Assembly (NCBI GenBank): GCA_031553915.1
Contig: JAVBKT010000002.1
Coordinates: 292,702-356,701 of the forward strand
Reading direction: 5' to 3'
Length of the DNA: 64,000 nucleotides
Origin: HGM13862 sp031553915
Lineage (GTDB): Bacteria; Bacillota; Dehalobacteriia; UBA4068
Below the pieces are notes generated by a model. It did not search any database. It saw nothing but the letters and a program-made list of their open reading frames with translations, and had not been told where the DNA came from. Below, piece by piece: positions 52,689 to 61,564 of this stretch. Each line of letters starts with the position of its first letter. The stretch's first letter is position 1. The position numbers were made by a program, and so were the translations under genes.

Positions 52689-53345
52689 TTATTGATTGGC
52701 TAATGCAGTCAGCTCCAAATAAGCTTTAGCGGGATCATCCTTGCCAAAAACAGCAGAACCGGCTACCAAAATATCCGCCCCTGCTGCGGCGATTTGAGCA
52801 ATATTAGCGCTATCTACGCCGCCGTCCACTTCGATCAAAAAATTAAGCCCCTGCTCGCTGCGCATTCGCTGCAAGCGGGCCAGCTTGTCCAGGGTGGAGG
52901 GGATAAATTTCTGCCCGCCAAACCCGGGGTTGACACTCATCAATAATACCAGATCACAAAGAGGCAAAATTTCTTCCAGCATAATCAGCGGCGTGCCCGG
53001 ATTAAGCACCACCCCTGCTTTCACCTGCAAATCATGAATATGATGCAGGTTGCGGTCCAGATGATGGCAGGCTTCCGCGTGAATTGCAATAATGTCCGCT
53101 CCGGCATTGACGAAATCCTCATAATAAAGATGCGGATCCTCAACCATCAGATGCGTATCAAAGACCATCTTGCTGTGGTCACGCAGCATCTTGACTATTC
53201 CCGGGCCATAGCTGATATTGGGCACAAAATGCCCGTCCATAATATCCAGATGCAAATACTCGCACCCGGCTTGCTCTAGGGCGCTCACCTGCTGCCCGCA
53301 GCGCCAGATATCAGCAGCCAAAAAGGAAGGAGCAATTTTTTTCAT
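52689..53345 (-). CDS. rpe: Ribulose-phosphate 3-epimerase
   Basis: Pentose-phosphate pathway epimerase of the TIM-barrel fold. 218 residues: PSFLAADIW at the start, HLDIMDGHFVPNISYGP (metal-binding His and Asp), FDTHLMVEDP, MSVNPGFGGQKFI and EVDGGV. Its start overlaps the rsgA stop by 4 bases; the rsgA-rpe order is usual in Bacillota. Confidence 0.96.
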   Translation of the reverse strand: MKKIAPSFLAADIWRCGQQVSALEQAGCEYLHLDIMDGHFVPNISYGPGIVKMLRDHSKMVFDTHLMVEDPHLYYEDFVNAGADIIAIHAEACHHLDRNLHHIHDLQVKAGVVLNPGTPLIMLEEILPLCDLVLLMSVNPGFGGQKFIPSTLDKLARLQRMRSEQGLNFLIEVDGGVDSANIAQIAAAGADILVAGSAVFGKDDPAKAYLELTALANQ

Positions 53346-54244
53346 CGGTATTGTACCTCTTTTTCCTGAATTTCCTGGAGCAGACGTAAATAGCGGCTAT
53401 ATCTGCCGGAATCAATTTCTCCTGCTTCCACTGCGGCTTTCACTGCACAATCAGGCTCCTTATCATGCAAACATGTTTCAAAGCGGCATAATTCTTCCTG
53501 GGCAAAATCCGGATAATAGGAGGCCAGCTCTTTTGCGCAAAAATCATCAGGCAGTTCGAGGATAAAAAAGCCCGGGGTATCAGCGATAAAGCCTTCCTCG
53601 ACATCATCCAGCGGAAGTATACGGGTATAGCGCGTAGTGTGTTTGCCCCTTTTGAGCCGCTCGCTTACTACGCCGGTTTCGGCATGCTCCTCTGGCAGTA
53701 AGCAATTGAGCAGGCTGGTTTTGCCCACGCCGCTTTGCCCTGCCATAACGCTCGTCCCATGACCAAGATATTGTCTGAGCTCCGTGAGCCCTTTTTTGGT
53801 ATAGGTTGAAATAGCCAGCAGCGGGAAACCGGTTTTTTGATATACTGCTGCGATAGCGGCAAATTTCTCTTCTTCTTCCGGCAGTAGTAAATCCATTTTA
53901 TTAAAACAGATGATTGGCTCAATGCCACATTTTTGTGCAATGACCAGCATTCGGTCTAAAAGCAATAAGTCATATTCAGGCATTTTCCAGGCGGCGACAA
54001 TCAGCAGGCGAGTGGCATTAACAATATTCGGCCGCGGCAAAAAGCATCTACGCGGGTATATTGTCTCTATCATACCGGTATTATCTGGCAAATGGGAAAT
54101 CTCCACCTGGTCGCCGACATAAATGCGCTCAAAGCTTTTTTTCAGCTTGCCGCGCGGTTTGCAGTTGACGATGGCGCCGTCTGCTAGCCTGACCTGATAA
54201 AACCCACCATATCCGGAAAAGATCCGACCCTCGCTGTTCTCCAT
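53342..54244 (-). CDS. rsgA: Ribosome small-subunit GTPase RsgA
   Basis: Circularly permuted GTPase assisting 30S maturation. 300 residues: N-terminal OB fold, CFNKMDLLL (G4) before AGQSGVGKTSLLNCL (G1) and DTPGFFILEL (G3), and a C-terminal zinc motif with CRFETCLHDKEPDC. One-base overlap with prkC (TAATG). Confidence 0.96.
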   Translation of the reverse strand: MENSEGRIFSGYGGFYQVRLADGAIVNCKPRGKLKKSFERIYVGDQVEISHLPDNTGMIETIYPRRCFLPRPNIVNATRLLIVAAWKMPEYDLLLLDRMLVIAQKCGIEPIICFNKMDLLLPEEEEKFAAIAAVYQKTGFPLLAISTYTKKGLTELRQYLGHGTSVMAGQSGVGKTSLLNCLLPEEHAETGVVSERLKRGKHTTRYTRILPLDDVEEGFIADTPGFFILELPDDFCAKELASYYPDFAQEELCRFETCLHDKEPDCAVKAAVEAGEIDSGRYSRYLRLLQEIQEKEVQYR

Positions 54245-56130
54245 TAATACAATGGCTCCGTGCTTACCACAATGCCATTATCAAAAACCTGCACCGTCCC
54301 TGTCCCATAATAGGTGAAGGAATATTCCACATGGTCGCCCGGATCATGATTCTCATTATAAATCTCCCGGGCCTGATAGATATCTGTCAGCCTCATGATA
54401 ATCCGGTGCGCCTGGCCGTCATTTGGCACTGTATAGAAAATATCATGAGTATCATTATCCGGATTGCTCTCCTGCGGGCCAGGACCCGTGCTAACAGTTA
54501 GCTTAATATCAATTCCTGTTTGAGTTCTCGTATTAGGAGCAACGCTTTGGCCGCAGATTTTTCCCTCGGCATAAACGGTGCTTTGCTCATAAGTAGTTTC
54601 AGTGAGATTAAAATTATATTCTGTAAGCAGCGGTTCAACCTCAGTCATGGTTTTGCCCCGCAAATCCGGCATATCAATATCCACCGGTTCCGGCCCCAAA
54701 GAGACGGTCAAAATCACCACAGTATTTCTCGATACTTCCTCGTTAGCCTCCGGATCTTGAGAAATAATATAATCGCGAGCAACATCCTCATCATATTTTT
54801 CTTCAATCTGGTAGCGCATATCGCGGTTATCAAGCGACAGTTTGGCTATTTCGAGCCGAAGGCCGACTAAAACAGGAACAATGATCTTGCCGGCGCCCTC
54901 GCTGACACGTAAGGTGATCACCCTATCAGCGGAAACTTCCTGCCCGTCAGCCACGCTTTGCGAAACAACAATATTCTCATCCTCATTGCTGCTGACATAA
55001 ACAACTTCCGGATCCGCCAGCCCGGCATCAGCAAAATCAGCCAGAGCCTGGGTTAAATCACTGCCGACCACATTGGGGACCATAATTTTGTCGCCGCCAC
55101 CGCCGGCAATACGGACAATCATAAAGACAATCAGAATCAGCGCAACCAGACCCACGCCCATAAATGCCAGCCGTTTGGCATCTAACTTGATATGCTGGGA
55201 TTTCACTCTTTTAGGCTGCTCTTTTTTGTTCACCAGCGGCCGCCGTTGCTTTATTATCTCTTCATCAGTAATACCCGCTTGATCGGAATACGGAGCTTGC
55301 TCACTCTCGCCCTGATAGGCAGCAACAACAGCTTCTGCCATTTCTCTGGCGCTGGCATAGCGCGTTTCCGGATTTTTGCGCATCGCCCGCATCACCACAT
55401 AGGAAATACCCATAGAAACAGCCGGGTTAATTTGATGCGGCAGGATCAGCTCGCCCTGCACATGCTGCATGGCAATAGAGATCGGCGTTTCTCCCAGAAA
55501 AGGCAGACGCCCGGTCAGCATCTCATAAAAGACGACCCCAGCGGAATAGATATCAGATTTTTCGGTCACAGGCTGGCCTTGCACCTGCTCTGGAGATATG
55601 TAATGTACAGAGCCCATAATGCGGCTGGAAGTGTTATAGGTAAGCGTAACATCGCTCATCCCTACGGCAATACCAAAATCAGTGACCTTGGCCTGCCCGT
55701 CGCGGGAAAGAAGAATATTGTGCGATTTGATATCCCGGTGGATAATCCCATGCTCATGCGCATGTTGAATGCCGGCCAGCACTTGATTGATGATATTGCA
55801 GGCCTCGGCTACCGGAACAACGCCTTTTCTGCGGATATAATCCTTGAGGCTCTCGCCTTCCACAAATTCCATGACAATATACTGCATATTGTCCTCGCTG
55901 CCAACATCATAGATACCGACAATATTGCCATGCGAAAGGCTGGCGACAGCCTGGGCCTCATGACGGAAGCGGCGGACAAAATCAGAATTATTGCCGTATT
56001 CCTCGCGCAAAATTTTGATCGTCACCATCCGGTTCAAGAGGATATCCTGTCCGCGATAAACAATAGCCGTGCCGCCACTGCCAAGCTTCTCGATAATCTT
56101 ATACCTGTTATTAAAGGTTTTTCCTATCAT
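54244..56130 (-). CDS. prkC: PASTA-domain Ser/Thr kinase PrkC
   Basis: Membrane kinase that senses muropeptides or lipid II and, in spore formers, can trigger germination. 628 residues: kinase domain 1-270 with LGSGGTAIVYRG, Lys39, HRDIKSHN (131-138) and DFGIA (151-155); a basic juxtamembrane segment; one membrane helix (about 325-345); three PASTA repeats (about 350-555); and a C-terminal beta domain of about 70 residues with no match I recognise. Paired with prpC 16 bases upstream. Confidence 0.95.
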   Translation of the reverse strand: MIGKTFNNRYKIIEKLGSGGTAIVYRGQDILLNRMVTIKILREEYGNNSDFVRRFRHEAQAVASLSHGNIVGIYDVGSEDNMQYIVMEFVEGESLKDYIRRKGVVPVAEACNIINQVLAGIQHAHEHGIIHRDIKSHNILLSRDGQAKVTDFGIAVGMSDVTLTYNTSSRIMGSVHYISPEQVQGQPVTEKSDIYSAGVVFYEMLTGRLPFLGETPISIAMQHVQGELILPHQINPAVSMGISYVVMRAMRKNPETRYASAREMAEAVVAAYQGESEQAPYSDQAGITDEEIIKQRRPLVNKKEQPKRVKSQHIKLDAKRLAFMGVGLVALILIVFMIVRIAGGGGDKIMVPNVVGSDLTQALADFADAGLADPEVVYVSSNEDENIVVSQSVADGQEVSADRVITLRVSEGAGKIIVPVLVGLRLEIAKLSLDNRDMRYQIEEKYDEDVARDYIISQDPEANEEVSRNTVVILTVSLGPEPVDIDMPDLRGKTMTEVEPLLTEYNFNLTETTYEQSTVYAEGKICGQSVAPNTRTQTGIDIKLTVSTGPGPQESNPDNDTHDIFYTVPNDGQAHRIIMRLTDIYQAREIYNENHDPGDHVEYSFTYYGTGTVQVFDNGIVVSTEPLY

Positions 56131-56146
56131 ATCTACACCTCAAATT

Positions 56147-56854
56147 TTAATCGTGGGCAATGAGAATCAAAGAAATATTATCATACCCACCTCTATTAAA
56201 AGCGGATTCTGCCAGAAATTCTACTGCTGTACGCAGCTCTGCTACCCGCAGGGTGATCTCTTTCATTTCATCTTCCTCAACCAGATTATATAAGCCATCT
56301 GTACACAAAAGCAAATAATCGCCTTCTGTCCAGTTTGCTACCACCATATCCACTTCCACCAGAGCTTCCTGGCCCAGCGCTTTCAGCAAAATGTTTTTAT
56401 GCGGATGATGCTTGGCTTCTTCTGCCGACAGCTGGCCATCGCGTACCAATTGTGCCACCAAGGAATGGTCGTCGGTCAATTGGCGCATTTCATTTTTATT
56501 GAAAAGATATGCGCGGCTATCGCCAACATGCACAATGGTAATTTCATCGCCCTTGATGGCCATGGCAGTCATGGTTGTGCCCATGCCATCCATTTCCGGC
56601 TGTTTGCCGCCATTATAAATGAGATTATTCGCTTCGTAAAAAGCTTCACGGAGCATTTCCGCTGGTTCAGCCTCAGGGTCTTCCCAAGATTTTTCCGCCA
56701 CCATGCGCACTGCGGTAGCAGAGGCAACTTCCCCCGCCTCTTTGCCGCCTACCCCGTCTGCGACTACAAAAATGCCGCTTTTGATATCACAATAAATGGC
56801 ATCTTCATTATTGGCTCTTACTGCTCCCACATGGGAGAGATATTCTGCTCGCAT
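56147..56854 (-). CDS. prpC: PP2C-family Ser/Thr phosphatase PrpC
   Basis: Removes phosphates placed by PrkC. 235 residues with the PPM metal motifs: VGAVRANNEDA, VVADGVGGKEAGEVAS, VHVGDSRAYLF, DHSLV, LLLCTDGLYNLV and GGYDNISLI. The usual order prpC-prkC-rsgA-rpe is kept. Confidence 0.96.
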   Translation of the reverse strand: MRAEYLSHVGAVRANNEDAIYCDIKSGIFVVADGVGGKEAGEVASATAVRMVAEKSWEDPEAEPAEMLREAFYEANNLIYNGGKQPEMDGMGTTMTAMAIKGDEITIVHVGDSRAYLFNKNEMRQLTDDHSLVAQLVRDGQLSAEEAKHHPHKNILLKALGQEALVEVDMVVANWTEGDYLLLCTDGLYNLVEEDEMKEITLRVAELRTAVEFLAESAFNRGGYDNISLILIAHD

Positions 56855-56941
56855 TATGCCTCCTGATCAAGCAACGTACTGCTTTATCAAATACTACTAT
56901 TATTACCATTTTTACTATATCGTTAATTTACTATTGTTAAT

Positions 56942-58012
56942 TTATCGCTTAATTATGCCATCATTTCTTCTTCGCAGCTGACCACAGGCAGCTTGAATAT
57001 CCGTTCCTCTTTTGCGGCGTTTTTGTACATTAACGCCCAAATTTTGTACATTTTGGCAAAAGTTGTCAACAACTGTGGCGCTGGGAGGAAAAATTCCTGC
57101 TTCAGGCAAAGGATTTGCAGGTATAATATTAACAAGAATATCGGTTTCTGTCAATAAAGCAGCCAAAGACTCTGCGTCTGCCAGGCTGTCATTAATATCT
57201 TTAAAAAGAGCATATTCTACGGTAATCCGTCTGCCGCTTTGCTCACGGTAATATTTGCAGGCCTCGATTAATTGCGGCAGGCTATAGCGGGCCGCACCCG
57301 GCATCAACTGCCGTCTCAGCTCCGCGTCTGCCGCGTGCAGGGATATTGCAATGCCCAGCTGATAGCCCCAGGCAGCCATTTCCTTGATCTTGGGAACAAT
57401 ACCGCAGGTAGAAATGGTTATCCTGCGCATACCGATATTCATGCCGTCTTCATCATTGATCAGCTCCAGAGATTTTTTCACCGCTGCCAGATTGAGCAAA
57501 GGCTCGCCCATACCCATATAAACAACATTGGTGATACCGTTAAAGCCCATTTCATAGGCTAATTTATCGGCAATCTGCACTTGTGCGACGATTTCTCCGG
57601 CGCTTAAGTTCCGGAACTGGTCATGCAGGGCAGTAGCGCAAAAACGGCAATTCATGGCGCAGCCGCTTTGGCTGCTGACGCAGCAGGTGACGCGGTTATG
57701 CGCCTGCCAGCGTTCATAGAGCATCAGTACCATCTCAATGCGTTCGCCGTCAGCAAACTCCAATAACAGCTTAACCGTATCCCCGGCTTTTGATACCTGT
57801 TTATCTATCACTTTGGGCAAAGCGATGCTTGTTTGTTGGTCAAGCTCCTCTCGCAGCTGTTCCGGCAAATCACTCATCTGCGCAAAGCTATCCGCGCCCT
57901 GTTTTTGGATATGACGAAACAATTGGCTGGCGCGGTACGCCGGAAGACCAATACTGATAATATATTCCGTTAATTCCGCTTTGTTCATACTGCGCAAATC
58001 AAGCTTGCTCAT
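56942..58012 (-). CDS. rlmN: Dual-specificity RNA methyltransferase RlmN
   Basis: Radical-SAM C2-methylation of adenosine in 23S rRNA A2503 and tRNA A37. 356 residues. CAMNCRFCATA holds the CxxxCxxC cluster site; VVYMGMGEPLLN and GMRRITISTCG follow, and the catalytic Cys near the C-terminus lies in DIQAACGQL. The gene overlaps the rsmB stop by 4 bases. Confidence 0.96.
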   Translation of the reverse strand: MSKLDLRSMNKAELTEYIISIGLPAYRASQLFRHIQKQGADSFAQMSDLPEQLREELDQQTSIALPKVIDKQVSKAGDTVKLLLEFADGERIEMVLMLYERWQAHNRVTCCVSSQSGCAMNCRFCATALHDQFRNLSAGEIVAQVQIADKLAYEMGFNGITNVVYMGMGEPLLNLAAVKKSLELINDEDGMNIGMRRITISTCGIVPKIKEMAAWGYQLGIAISLHAADAELRRQLMPGAARYSLPQLIEACKYYREQSGRRITVEYALFKDINDSLADAESLAALLTETDILVNIIPANPLPEAGIFPPSATVVDNFCQNVQNLGVNVQKRRKRGTDIQAACGQLRRRNDGIIKR

Positions 58013-59379
58013 TTTGCCTTCTCCAATAATGCCAAATAAAATCCTTCTGCCCTACCCCCGGTAGTAAATGGCAAGAGCTGGATAGCGCCGCAACTCAGCT
58101 CTTTTTTCATCTCTGGCATATATTCCATCAGTCCGGAAATACTCTGCAAAGAAAACTCGGGATGCCAGGCGAGAAAGCGCTTAATATTGGCGCTGTTTTC
58201 TTCCTCAGTTATCGTACAGGTGGCATAGCAAATGCGCCCACCCGGTTTGAGATAATCAGCCGCCGCGCTAAGCAGCTCATAGCTGAGCTTTGCCAGTTCA
58301 GTAATGGCAGCTGTTTCCTTGCGGAAACGGCTGTCCGGCCGCATGCCCAAAACACCAAGACCGGAGCAGGGCGCATCCAGCAGAATATAGTCGGCCCATT
58401 GCAAATAGGACTGTGGCAGAGCGCGGCTGTCTGCTGTATCCGCCTTAATAATGCCGATGCCCAAGCGCCGGGCATTGTCCTTGATCAGTTCCACCTTATG
58501 CGGATGTATATCAAAGGCATGAATCTCTCCCTGATTGTTCATCAGCGCAGCTAAATGGGCAGTCTTGCCGCCCGGGGCAGCGCATAAATCAAGCACCTTG
58601 CTGCCGGGCTTGGGGCTGAGCACATGCGCCGCAAGCTGCGAGGACAAGCCCTGCGCCACAAAATGACCTTTTTTGAACAGCGGATGCGCTGCCATATTGC
58701 CCAGCTTACCGCTCAGCTGCAATGTCTCCGGAGCAAAGCCTGCCGCCTCAGCAATAATGTCTTCCGCTGCCAAATCGGCAATCAGCTGTTCCCGGGTGGT
58801 TTTCAGAGTATTGGTGCGGATAGCTATGCCCTGATGCGCATTGGCATGGAGGCAAAACTGCTCAGCCTCGTCATTGGTATAATGCTGCAACAGATAGCTC
58901 GTCAGCCAGCGCGGAAAAGAAAGCGTGGTCGAAAGATAGTCCTCTATGCCATCTTCTTTTTTGGGCAAAAGCTGTTCCCGGTCGGACCTTAAGTACTGGC
59001 GCAAGACGCCATTGACCAGCCCGGATAAGCGCGGCGAGGCATATTTTTTGGCCAGCCGAACCCCCTCGTCAACCGCAGCATATTCCGGTATCTGCAAATA
59101 ATGCAGCTGATAAAGACTCAGCCGGAGAATAATTTTAATCTCCGGCATTAATTGCGCTAATGGGTTCTTTAAAAATTGACTGAGCATATGGTCGAGGCTA
59201 AGGCGCATTCTCGTGGCGCCATAGGTTATTTGCGCGGCCAGCTTGGCTTCTTCCACCGGCAAATGATATTTATTCAACAGCTGCTTCAGCGCAATATTGG
59301 CATAGGCGTCTTCGCGCTCAATCCTACGCAAGGCCAGAAAAGCCACCGCGCGGGAGCTGATGGTATGCGTCTCGTTCAT
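58009..59379 (-). CDS. rsmB: 16S rRNA m5C967 methyltransferase RsmB
   Basis: 456 residues: an N-terminal NusB-like domain (about 1-150) and a Rossmann methyltransferase with LDLCAAPGGKTAHLA, DAPCSGLGVLGMRPDSR and the nucleophile Cys in CYATCTITEEEN. ATG 59379 is chosen because AGGAGA, lying in the last codons of the upstream gene, is 8 bases before it; the longer TTG reading lacks one. Coupled to rlmN. Confidence 0.94.
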   Translation of the reverse strand: MNETHTISSRAVAFLALRRIEREDAYANIALKQLLNKYHLPVEEAKLAAQITYGATRMRLSLDHMLSQFLKNPLAQLMPEIKIILRLSLYQLHYLQIPEYAAVDEGVRLAKKYASPRLSGLVNGVLRQYLRSDREQLLPKKEDGIEDYLSTTLSFPRWLTSYLLQHYTNDEAEQFCLHANAHQGIAIRTNTLKTTREQLIADLAAEDIIAEAAGFAPETLQLSGKLGNMAAHPLFKKGHFVAQGLSSQLAAHVLSPKPGSKVLDLCAAPGGKTAHLAALMNNQGEIHAFDIHPHKVELIKDNARRLGIGIIKADTADSRALPQSYLQWADYILLDAPCSGLGVLGMRPDSRFRKETAAITELAKLSYELLSAAADYLKPGGRICYATCTITEEENSANIKRFLAWHPEFSLQSISGLMEYMPEMKKELSCGAIQLLPFTTGGRAEGFYLALLEKAK

Positions 59380-59380
59380 C

Positions 59381-60070
59381 TTAGTTTCTCCTGGCAATCA
59401 TGATCAAACGCAAGAGCTGCAAAATGGCGGTCAAAGCAGCGGCAATATAGGTTAAGGCTGCGGCACGCAAAACCTTACTGGTTTGCTCTACCTCATCCGC
59501 CTGCAAATATCCGCCGCCCTCCAGGGCAGCCAGCGCCCTGCTGGAAGCATTGAATTCTACCGGCAACGTCACCAGCTGAAACAAAACCACCGCGGCAAAA
59601 AAGACAATGCCAATGGGGAGCAATATGGGAATACTGAAAAAAAGCCCGATCAAAATCAATATCCACGCGGCGGAAGAACCAAAATTAGCCACCGGAACCA
59701 AGGCGCTGCGTATGCGCAGCGGCCGGTACTGTTCCGCATCCTGCAGCGCATGCCCTGTCTCATGGGCAGCAACACCAAGCGCAGCCACAGAGCTGCTGCT
59801 ATAGGTGGATTGTGATAGCCGCAAAACCTTGTGCCGCGAATCATAATGATCAGAAAGATTGCCTGCTACCTGCTCAATACGCACCTCAGTAAGCCCGTTA
59901 TAATCCAGCATCTGGCGCACCATATCCGCGGCTTTAATGCCGGAGCGCGAAGATACCTTCGCATATTTATGAAAAACAGAAGATACTTTAGCCTGGGCAT
60001 AAATAGAGAGTATTAATGCCGGGATCAAAAGTAACATCGTCCAGTCATAATAAAACCAACCAAACATCAT
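59381..60070 (-). CDS. Neutral zinc metallopeptidase, YugP type
   Basis: 229 residues from ATG 60070, set by GGAGGG upstream in the fmt stop region. An N-terminal membrane segment (about 9-23), then the HEXXH motif in AAHETGHALQD (His103, Glu104, His107), then two or three more hydrophobic segments. Membrane-bound M48-like family often located between fmt and rsmB in Bacillota. Substrate unknown; the position suggests membrane-protein quality control but does not prove it. Confidence 0.9.
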   Translation of the reverse strand: MMFGWFYYDWTMLLLIPALILSIYAQAKVSSVFHKYAKVSSRSGIKAADMVRQMLDYNGLTEVRIEQVAGNLSDHYDSRHKVLRLSQSTYSSSSVAALGVAAHETGHALQDAEQYRPLRIRSALVPVANFGSSAAWILILIGLFFSIPILLPIGIVFFAAVVLFQLVTLPVEFNASSRALAALEGGGYLQADEVEQTSKVLRAAALTYIAAALTAILQLLRLIMIARRN

Positions 60071-60071
60071 C

Positions 60072-60995
60072 TTACAACATCCCTCCAATAATAATTTTGT
60101 AGCCGCGGGCATAATCCGCGGCGTGAATTTTCTTTTTTCCTTCTGGTTGCACTTGCTTAATTTTCACCGCGCCTGTTTTACAGGCAACAGTGATACCTTG
60201 CTCATCAACTGCCAAAACCGTACCTGCCGCGCCTGTCCCTGCTGCCAAGCTGCTGCCAAACAGCTTCAAACGCTTGCCTTCGCTCAGCGTATAGGCTCCG
60301 GGAAAGGGATCCAGAGCCCTGATCTGATTATGCACAGTTGTAGCAGCCTCATCCCAGACAACCAGCTCTTCCTCACGCCTGATTTTTGCGGCATAGGTGG
60401 CTTGTTGATGCTCCTGCGCTATGCGCGGAGCGCATCCCTGTTCAATTAAAGCCAATGCTTCCAGCAGCAAATCCGCTCCCAGGAGCATCAGTTTATCATG
60501 CAAGCTGCCAAAGGTTTCATCTGCCGAGAGCTCAATTTCCTGCTTGATAATCATATCGCCGCTATCCATGCCCGCATCAAGATAGATAATGGTCACGCCG
60601 CTGCTGCCGTCTCCGTTCATCAAAGCGCGTTGCATCGGCGCCGCGCCCCGGTAGCGCGGCAGCAGTGAGCCATGAATATTAATTGCGCCCAAACTGGGGA
60701 TGGCCAATAATTCTTCGCTGAGCAATTGCCCATAGGCCACTACCACTAATAAATCCGGCAGCAGCTGCCGCAGCTGCTGCAAGGACTCAGCAGTATTGAT
60801 ATTTGGCGGCGTAAAAACAGTAAGCCCCAAATCAAGCGCAGCCTGCTTGACCGCAGTCGGGAGCATTTCTTTGCCGCGTTTGCCGCGGGCACGGTCAGGC
60901 TGGCTGAATACGGCGTCGACAGTAAAGCCATTTGCCTGCATTTTTCTTAAAGGCCAGGCAGCAAAATCAGGGCTGCCCATAAAAACAATTTTCAT
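60072..60995 (-). CDS. fmt: Methionyl-tRNA formyltransferase
   Basis: Formylates initiator Met-tRNA using 10-formyl-THF. 307 residues: KIVFMGSPDFA, NIHGSLLPRYRGAAP (catalytic His and the SLLP loop), TIIYLDAGMDSGDMI, and a C-terminal OB-like domain. ATG 60995 lies behind AAAGGTAG. Works with def, which removes the formyl group; the two are adjacent. Confidence 0.97.
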   Translation of the reverse strand: MKIVFMGSPDFAAWPLRKMQANGFTVDAVFSQPDRARGKRGKEMLPTAVKQAALDLGLTVFTPPNINTAESLQQLRQLLPDLLVVVAYGQLLSEELLAIPSLGAINIHGSLLPRYRGAAPMQRALMNGDGSSGVTIIYLDAGMDSGDMIIKQEIELSADETFGSLHDKLMLLGADLLLEALALIEQGCAPRIAQEHQQATYAAKIRREEELVVWDEAATTVHNQIRALDPFPGAYTLSEGKRLKLFGSSLAAGTGAAGTVLAVDEQGITVACKTGAVKIKQVQPEGKKKIHAADYARGYKIIIGGML

Positions 60996-61009
60996 CAAGA
61001 CTACCTTTC

Positions 61010-61489
61010 TCAGGCTTTTTCTTCATCCTCATAGCGGCTCACCCGCTCGCTCATAATATCCGTGAACAAAATACCATGCAGATGGTCGATTTCATGCTGA
61101 AAAATAATTGCCCGCTGTCCGCTGGCCTTGAGCGTAAAGGCATTGCCATAGCGGTCCTGCGCGGTCACAGTTATCTTATTGGCGCGCTTGACCCGTCCGC
61201 CGCAACTAGGCACCGAGAGACAAAATTCCGTTGATTCAATCACGCCGCTGCGTTCAATAATCTGCGGATTAACCAATTCAATGAACTCCTCCTCACGGTC
61301 ATCAATCACTACAGCTTGCTTCAAAATCCCTACTTGCGGTGCTGCCAAACCAACACCGTCAGCATCATACATGGTCTCTTTCATATCATCGAGCAATTTA
61401 TGCAAAGTTGCGCCAAAGCGGCGTACCTGTTCTGATTTTTGATGCAGCAAGGGATCTTTATCAGTAATAATTGTTCTGACTTGTGCCAT
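61010..61489 (-). CDS. def: Peptide deformylase
   Basis: Removes N-formyl from nascent proteins. 159 residues. Motif 1 GVGLAAPQ (45-52) and motif 3 QHEIDH (131-136, metal His132/His136 and catalytic Glu133) are normal. Motif 2 is EFCLS (88-92) rather than the near-invariant EGCLS: the metal Cys90 is kept but Gly is Phe. ATG 61489 is set by GGAGGAGAG; upstream codons to 61555 lack a site. Confidence 0.95.
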   Translation of the reverse strand: MAQVRTIITDKDPLLHQKSEQVRRFGATLHKLLDDMKETMYDADGVGLAAPQVGILKQAVVIDDREEEFIELVNPQIIERSGVIESTEFCLSVPSCGGRVKRANKITVTAQDRYGNAFTLKASGQRAIIFQHEIDHLHGILFTDIMSERVSRYEDEEKA

Positions 61490-61564
61490 GCTCTCCTCCT
61501 TGAAGATAATAAATAAAAATAACGCTATTTTATTATTATACCCTTTTTTGATCAACTAGTCCAA

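Noticed and set aside
55192..56163. 323-codon plus-strand frame opposite prkC
   Set aside because: Antisense to a fully conserved kinase; rich in His and Arg as expected of a shadow frame.
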